64,000 bases of DNA from assembly GCA_009917695.1 (NCBI GenBank), contig JAACJG010000008.1:124001-188000 (forward strand), written 5' to 3'. The notes beneath the pieces are model-generated. The model made no database searches and was not told where the DNA came from. It saw only the letters and a list, made by a program, of their open reading frames with translations. Position numbers and translations under genes: made by a program. Source of the DNA: Candidatus Rifleibacterium amylolyticum (GTDB lineage Bacteria > Muiribacteriota > Ozemobacteria > Ozemobacterales > Ozemobacteraceae). Numbering within the stretch: the first letter of the stretch is position 1; every line of letters starts with the position of its first letter. Below are positions 59,893-64,000 of the stretch, one piece after another.

Positions 59893-60887
59893 CCCAGCGG
59901 CACCCAGAATGAAACTACCGTTCCGGAACCAGAATCTGACACAATCGAGAATTCGCCGCCAGACAGCCGGATTCGTTCTTCCATGCTTATCAGTCCGAGT
60001 TTTTTAAGATTGCCATAAACTCTTCTGGTTTCAGCTACATCAAAGCCGCTGCCATCATCTTTGATTACAACAGAAAGACGTTGCTTATGGGCATCGAACT
60101 TTAAAAAGATATGGACCGAATTCGGGTTGGAATGGCGCAAAGCATTGTTGGTGGCTTCCTGGATTACGCGAAAAACCGCAAGTTCTTTGTCACCGCCGAG
60201 AAATGCACGCTCACCATCAGTGTCTATATATACTGGAACTCCGGTGCGGTTTTTGAAGCCGCCGATGAACTGTTCGAGAGTCGGCAACAGCCCAAGATCA
60301 TCCAGCGCCATCGGGCGCAGATCAAAAATAAAGCGCCTGATATCTTTGAGGCTTCTGATTACAGATTCCTTAAGTTCCTTCAGCTCATCTACGAGAGGCT
60401 GTGGCAGTCCCGGCTGTTCAAGGCAATAGTCTATGCGCATCGTCAGACTCGCAAGCGTCTGCGCCGGCCCATCATGAATCTCGCGAGAAATACGTTTGCG
60501 CTCTTCTTCCTGGGCAAGAATGATGCCGTTGGCATTAGCAGGTGAGTTGATAAGCAGAAGAAGCGCCGATACCCGACGAAGAATAGAATTACCCTGCATG
60601 TTAAGGCGCGTGCTGACCTGAAGCAACTCGTCGTCTTCGGGCTGGGCATATATGCCCAGAGCTGCCTGCAACTTTTTAAAGGCGGATCTGGCCATTTCTG
60701 AAACATGCGGAGGCATGGTTGCAGAGGCTGAAATAATGACGTTTTCGAGATCTGCCAGACTGGCCGTCAAATTGCTCTGCCGGCTTTGTTTGGAATTTTG
60801 TTCAGCGACAATTTTTTGCAATTGCTGCAGAGAATTACGAAAGACTTCAAGTTCATGTGTAAGGGCATCTAGTGATGATTCTGGCAT
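59889..60887 (-). CDS. Soluble DegS/NarX-type histidine kinase
   Basis: 332 residues, no membrane helix. The N-terminal half is helical; HisKA_3 has H138 in EEERKRISREIHDGPAQTL, and the HATPase domain has EATNNALRH and KDDGSGF. This family normally pairs with LuxR-type regulators, and none is in the window. It overlaps the HAMP/GAF/PAS kinase by 4 nt (GTGA). It may act in the same pathway as its neighbours or on a distant regulator. Confidence 0.9.
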   Translation of the reverse strand: MPESSLDALTHELEVFRNSLQQLQKIVAEQNSKQSRQSNLTASLADLENVIISASATMPPHVSEMARSAFKKLQAALGIYAQPEDDELLQVSTRLNMQGNSILRRVSALLLLINSPANANGIILAQEEERKRISREIHDGPAQTLASLTMRIDYCLEQPGLPQPLVDELKELKESVIRSLKDIRRFIFDLRPMALDDLGLLPTLEQFIGGFKNRTGVPVYIDTDGERAFLGGDKELAVFRVIQEATNNALRHSNPNSVHIFLKFDAHKQRLSVVIKDDGSGFDVAETRRVYGNLKKLGLISMEERIRLSGGEFSIVSDSGSGTVVSFWVPLG

Positions 60888-60905
60888 TGACTATTCCTGT
60901 TGCTG

Positions 60906-63470
60906 TTACTGTTTTCTGCTTCTGATCTTTTGCATTTCAAGCTCGGCACGCCGTCTGACTGCGTAAGAATCGCCACTGGCGCGCACAATTTTTTCGAGTT
61001 CCCTCAAGGCTATTTCTTCACGACCGTTGGCTTCGAGACAGCGGGCGTATCTGATGCGCAGGTCTACGCGATGCGGTATTTTCTGAAGGGCGTGATAAAG
61101 ATAGTATTCACCCTTCTTGAAATCACCGTTAACTTCTGCCAGACGACCGAGTTTGGCAAGGGTCGCCGAATCCCGCATACCCATCTTGTATGCATGTTCG
61201 ACAGCATCGAAAGCATCCTGGCTCATTGACAGCTTTTCAAAAATCAGACCGACTATATCATAGGTCTGAGCATCCTTCTGTTCTTTTAAAATATTCAGAT
61301 AGTGAGGCAAAGCCGCTTCCCAGTTTCCACGTGAGAATTCATAAGAACCCTTCTGGCGAAATTCTTCGATCCGGTTGCGCTTATTTTCAACCTTGCGCGC
61401 GGGAGCGGCAACCGCAACGGTATCGCGTAGCTCGTTCACATCAGGCTCTGCTTCTTTTTTCATGACTTCAAGTTCTGAAATACCACTGCTTTTGGCAACT
61501 TTTGTGTCTACCGGAATCGGCTCAGCCACCAGCGCTTTTTCTTCGGTCACATCTACAGCAGGCACAGGATTCTGTTCAACTGTAGTCTCCTGGGGTGTTG
61601 GCACAACAGTCGCTACCGGCTCAACAGGGGTCTTTTCAACTACAACCGACTGAACGGGCTCAGTTTCAATATCATCCGTAACTACTTCTGAAACATTTTC
61701 AGCATCAGGACTGGTATAAAGAACTTTGCCAGTTTGCTGCACCGGCGGGTCTTCTCGATTCTTTTCGACAACCCTCGACTCTGTCTTGCCCATGACAACA
61801 AGAACCTGATTATCATCAGTATCAGCTGCGCTGAATGCCATGGCCATTTCAGGGCGGGCCGCGGCAATGGCCTGCCGGGCTTCTTTATCATCTGGAGCCA
61901 GACTGCTGACACGCTGATAATATTTTACGGCTTCCTGCGTCTTGCCAGCGGCGGCTAGAGATCGCGCCAGCATCCGATTGAATTCAATATTCAATGGCTC
62001 AAGATTGACTGCCCGGGTCAGGTAGAGAGCAGAATCTTCATAGAGCTTAAGGTCACTATAGATTGAACCAAGCAGAAAATTACCCCTGACGTTGTCAGGA
62101 TCTGCCTTGAGCCCGCCGGCTATGGCCTGCGCTGCCTGTACCAACTCGTTTCTGTCATACAACAGCTTGCCCAGATTCAGCCATGCGGCCGAATCGTTGC
62201 CATGCGTTTTCAGGTAACGGCGCAGGTTCATCTCATAAGCAACCTTGTTGTCAGTGCGATAAAAAGTATTGAGAACGATTTTCCAGCTGTCTTCTGATGG
62301 CTCTGCAGTCTGCAGATCTGCTTCGAACAGTGCGGCGGCGGCGGCCAGATCACCATTACGCGCGAGTTCAAGCCCTTTCAGGAAAGGAGGTTCGGGAGCT
62401 TTGACAATCGGCTCATCAACCGTCGTAACGACTTGAGTTGCTGTTGGAGTGGATTCGGGAAGGGGCTCAGCTGAAGCCGCCAGAGAAACAGCCGGCTTAA
62501 TACTGCCTTCTGAGCTGGCAATACCTGCAACGACTGATGTCGCGGAATCAGGCTCGCTTAACAATGAACTTGAGGTCGAACCGGGCTGGGCGATCACGCC
62601 TGATTTATTGCCAATCTCGGCTGAAACTGCAAAAAGAGTCGAATCGCTTCCTGTTGTCGTTATTTTTTCTGACTGGCGATTGTTGAACCAGACCCCTATC
62701 AGAATAAAAATCGCTATCAGGCCGGCGTAAAGTCGCCATGAACTGCCATATGCACTTATCGCCTCAAAATCCCGGCCTGAAACAACGTGTGCTGTCTCAG
62801 ATTTTTCTTCCTGACGCCGCTTATCAAGTTTTTTCGGCTGAGTCTTGCGGTCGATGCGAAATTCAAGAACATCAGCCTCTTCAGCGTCAGCCGCGACAGA
62901 TGCCGACGCTGCCGTTGCGGCCTCGGGAACGACAGAAGAATCTGCCGCCGAGTCGGCTTTATCTACAGAATCTCGGGCATAAACAGGCGACGGTGAAGGT
63001 TTGGGAGATTCGTCGTAGTCGCCACTGCCTTCAGTTATCAGTTCGGCTGACGGGCCGGTGAGAAGACTGCCAGGCTGTTCCTTGAGAATTGGCAGAAGCA
63101 CTCTCTCGACTTCGAACCAGTCTCTAAAGCTGGCAAACAACGAAAGATAATATGCGTCCTTGATGTTGTAGATCCATAGAAGAATAAAAAACACAGACGC
63201 GACATAGCTGAACATTATGATAAGGTGCGCGCCAAGATATGGAAAAAGGGTTTCATAGAGAATGCCGTTGCTGTAAAGGCTGTATGCCGAAAAGATACCT
63301 GAGAAATGAAAACCCATCAGCATAATTCCGCGGTCAATATGGCCAGCATAGATCTGGCCCATACCCATTACAAAAAAAGACATCAAAGCCGCTGCGCCAG
63401 GATTGCGTGCGGTGCTCTGCAGCCGTTCTCTCCTCAGATCGTTCAACCAGTTATCGTTTGAGTTTTTCAA
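60906..63470 (-). CDS. TM2-domain and TPR membrane protein
   Basis: 854 residues. An N-terminal TM2-like pair (about 24-120, ALMSFFVMGMGQIYAGHIDRG), a Pro/Ser/Ala-rich linker, a third helix (about 245-262, LYAGLIAIFILIGVWF), TPRs (about 365-540), a long Val/Pro/Glu-rich linker (about 560-690) and a second TPR block (about 700-840). Probably an inner-membrane scaffold. It starts 8 nt after the upstream gene and ends 18 nt before the soluble kinase. Confidence 0.82.
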   Translation of the reverse strand: MKNSNDNWLNDLRRERLQSTARNPGAAALMSFFVMGMGQIYAGHIDRGIMLMGFHFSGIFSAYSLYSNGILYETLFPYLGAHLIIMFSYVASVFFILLWIYNIKDAYYLSLFASFRDWFEVERVLLPILKEQPGSLLTGPSAELITEGSGDYDESPKPSPSPVYARDSVDKADSAADSSVVPEAATAASASVAADAEEADVLEFRIDRKTQPKKLDKRRQEEKSETAHVVSGRDFEAISAYGSSWRLYAGLIAIFILIGVWFNNRQSEKITTTGSDSTLFAVSAEIGNKSGVIAQPGSTSSSLLSEPDSATSVVAGIASSEGSIKPAVSLAASAEPLPESTPTATQVVTTVDEPIVKAPEPPFLKGLELARNGDLAAAAALFEADLQTAEPSEDSWKIVLNTFYRTDNKVAYEMNLRRYLKTHGNDSAAWLNLGKLLYDRNELVQAAQAIAGGLKADPDNVRGNFLLGSIYSDLKLYEDSALYLTRAVNLEPLNIEFNRMLARSLAAAGKTQEAVKYYQRVSSLAPDDKEARQAIAAARPEMAMAFSAADTDDNQVLVVMGKTESRVVEKNREDPPVQQTGKVLYTSPDAENVSEVVTDDIETEPVQSVVVEKTPVEPVATVVPTPQETTVEQNPVPAVDVTEEKALVAEPIPVDTKVAKSSGISELEVMKKEAEPDVNELRDTVAVAAPARKVENKRNRIEEFRQKGSYEFSRGNWEAALPHYLNILKEQKDAQTYDIVGLIFEKLSMSQDAFDAVEHAYKMGMRDSATLAKLGRLAEVNGDFKKGEYYLYHALQKIPHRVDLRIRYARCLEANGREEIALRELEKIVRASGDSYAVRRRAELEMQKIRSRKQ

Positions 63471-63478
63471 CGTTTATT

Positions 63479-64000
63479 CTACTCCAGTATGTCTATGAGA
63501 CAACCACTCTTGACCAGGCAAAGCTTAACCTGCCTCTGTAGACACTGCTCAACCAGATCGGTCTTTTCGTAATTTGCGATGATCATGCCACGAATGCCAA
63601 CAGCCTTGTATTGTCCCTCAGTGAGCTCACTGCCGAAAGCTCCGATGTTTGCCCGCAGGTAGTCGAGCAGTTCGAGAGCTTCGCTGACCTGCCCCGGATC
63701 TGGACTGAACAAAGACTGAACCGCGATCAGCACCCCTTTGCGATCCTGGCAGAGAAGGTCGATGCGACGTTTGCGTCCACCCTGCCAGGTAACGGTATAA
63801 TTGCGATGAATCACCCGCATGCCTTTTTCAAACAACGATGAATGTTCGGCGACCCATGACTCGAACTCCTTCTTTGAATTGAAAAAGCTGTTGGAAGTAA
63901 ACTGCTCAAACAGTGATTCAAGCATGTTTACCTGTTCTTTGAGTCGGCGGTTCTCCTCCTGAAAATTGGCGATTCTTTCCCAGAGTTTTTTATTCTCTTC
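63479..64000 (-). CDS. Coiled-coil protein with degenerate nuclease-like domain (5' end outside window)
   Basis: The frame stays open to the right edge, reading a coiled coil (KKLWERIANFQEENRRLKEQ) before the first internal Met (63925), so the start probably lies outside the window. The C-terminal domain (about 148 residues) has RRIDLLCQDRKGVLIAV, the core strand pair of NucS/DUF91-type PD-(D/E)XK nucleases, but the E-x-K that should follow is replaced by Q-S-L. It is therefore probably inactive or only binds. It lies 8 nt upstream of the TM2/TPR gene. Confidence 0.7.
   Translation of the reverse strand, partial: EENKKLWERIANFQEENRRLKEQVNMLESLFEQFTSNSFFNSKKEFESWVAEHSSLFEKGMRVIHRNYTVTWQGGRKRRIDLLCQDRKGVLIAVQSLFSPDPGQVSEALELLDYLRANIGAFGSELTEGQYKAVGIRGMIIANYEKTDLVEQCLQRQVKLCLVKSGCLIDILE

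Overview
The window reads as a gene-dense chromosomal segment of a Gram-negative-type bacterium at roughly 50% G+C. It carries lipoproteins and signal peptides, two Skp/OmpH-like periplasmic proteins, type IV/type II pseudopilins, a sigma-54 activator, many TPR proteins and several two-component sensors. There are no tRNA or rRNA genes, CRISPR arrays, insertion sequences or phage genes. The mix (MoxR/DUF58/VWA cluster, pseudopilin sets, TPR and zinc-ribbon proteins, YvyF-like proteins without flagellar genes) would fit a little-studied deep lineage such as Candidatus Riflebacteria. That placement is inference, not something the sequence proves.

Layout. (1) 1-12076, minus strand: a translationally coupled MoxR-type operon of coiled-coil membrane protein, MoxR AAA+ ATPase, exported ABC-accessory protein, ABC ATPase, ABC-2 permease, DUF58, BatA-like VWA protein and a large dual-VWA protein that runs off the left edge. 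(2) 12238-13849: small divergent and convergent genes, namely a ribbon-helix-helix-like protein, a YvyF-like zinc-ribbon protein and an unknown cytoplasmic protein. (3) 13850-28907, minus: an export and surface region. A Skp-like pair and a 1462-residue secreted protein are followed by a first triad of pseudopilins, three secreted proteins (unknown, ankyrin, rhodanese-like), an orphan TAXI-type binding protein, a second pseudopilin triad and a lipoprotein. (4) 29000-36733, minus: exported and TPR proteins, a GAF/adenylate cyclase with a zinc ribbon, a TPR membrane protein and a DUF3006-like mini-protein. (5) 36755-45075, minus: thrS, tyrS and valS in one run, headed by a coiled-coil protein that contains a GrpE-like domain. 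(6) 45391-48456: a second YvyF-like gene and a divergent Ser/Gly-rich secreted protein. (7) 48460-50000, minus: birA and surE. (8) 50113-56211, plus: ptsI, a DUF192 lipoprotein, an O-antigen-ligase/TPR fusion and a histidine kinase. (9) 56235-64000, minus: an NtrC-type regulator, two histidine kinases of different families, a TM2/TPR protein and a truncated coiled-coil protein with a nuclease-like fold.

How the genes work together. Both pseudopilin triads contain one subunit lacking the conserved Glu5 and two that have it. That is the composition of the GspI-GspJ-GspK tip of type II secretion systems, so two alternative tips may cap one machine encoded elsewhere. The secreted proteins in the same operons are candidate substrates or surface partners. 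The MoxR region probably assembles or remodels a membrane complex through VWA proteins together with an ABC transporter. The two-kinase/NtrC operon at the right edge looks like a branched sensory input to sigma-54 promoters.

Genes are packed very tightly: 4-nt ATGA/GTGA overlaps are common, and two convergent pairs abut with no gap. Three genes (12238, 18625, 31383) have promoter-like -10 elements 6-8 nt before a start codon that lacks a Shine-Dalgarno sequence, which suggests leaderless mRNAs. Near-perfect palindromes overlap the ptsI promoter and precede the second YvyF-like gene.
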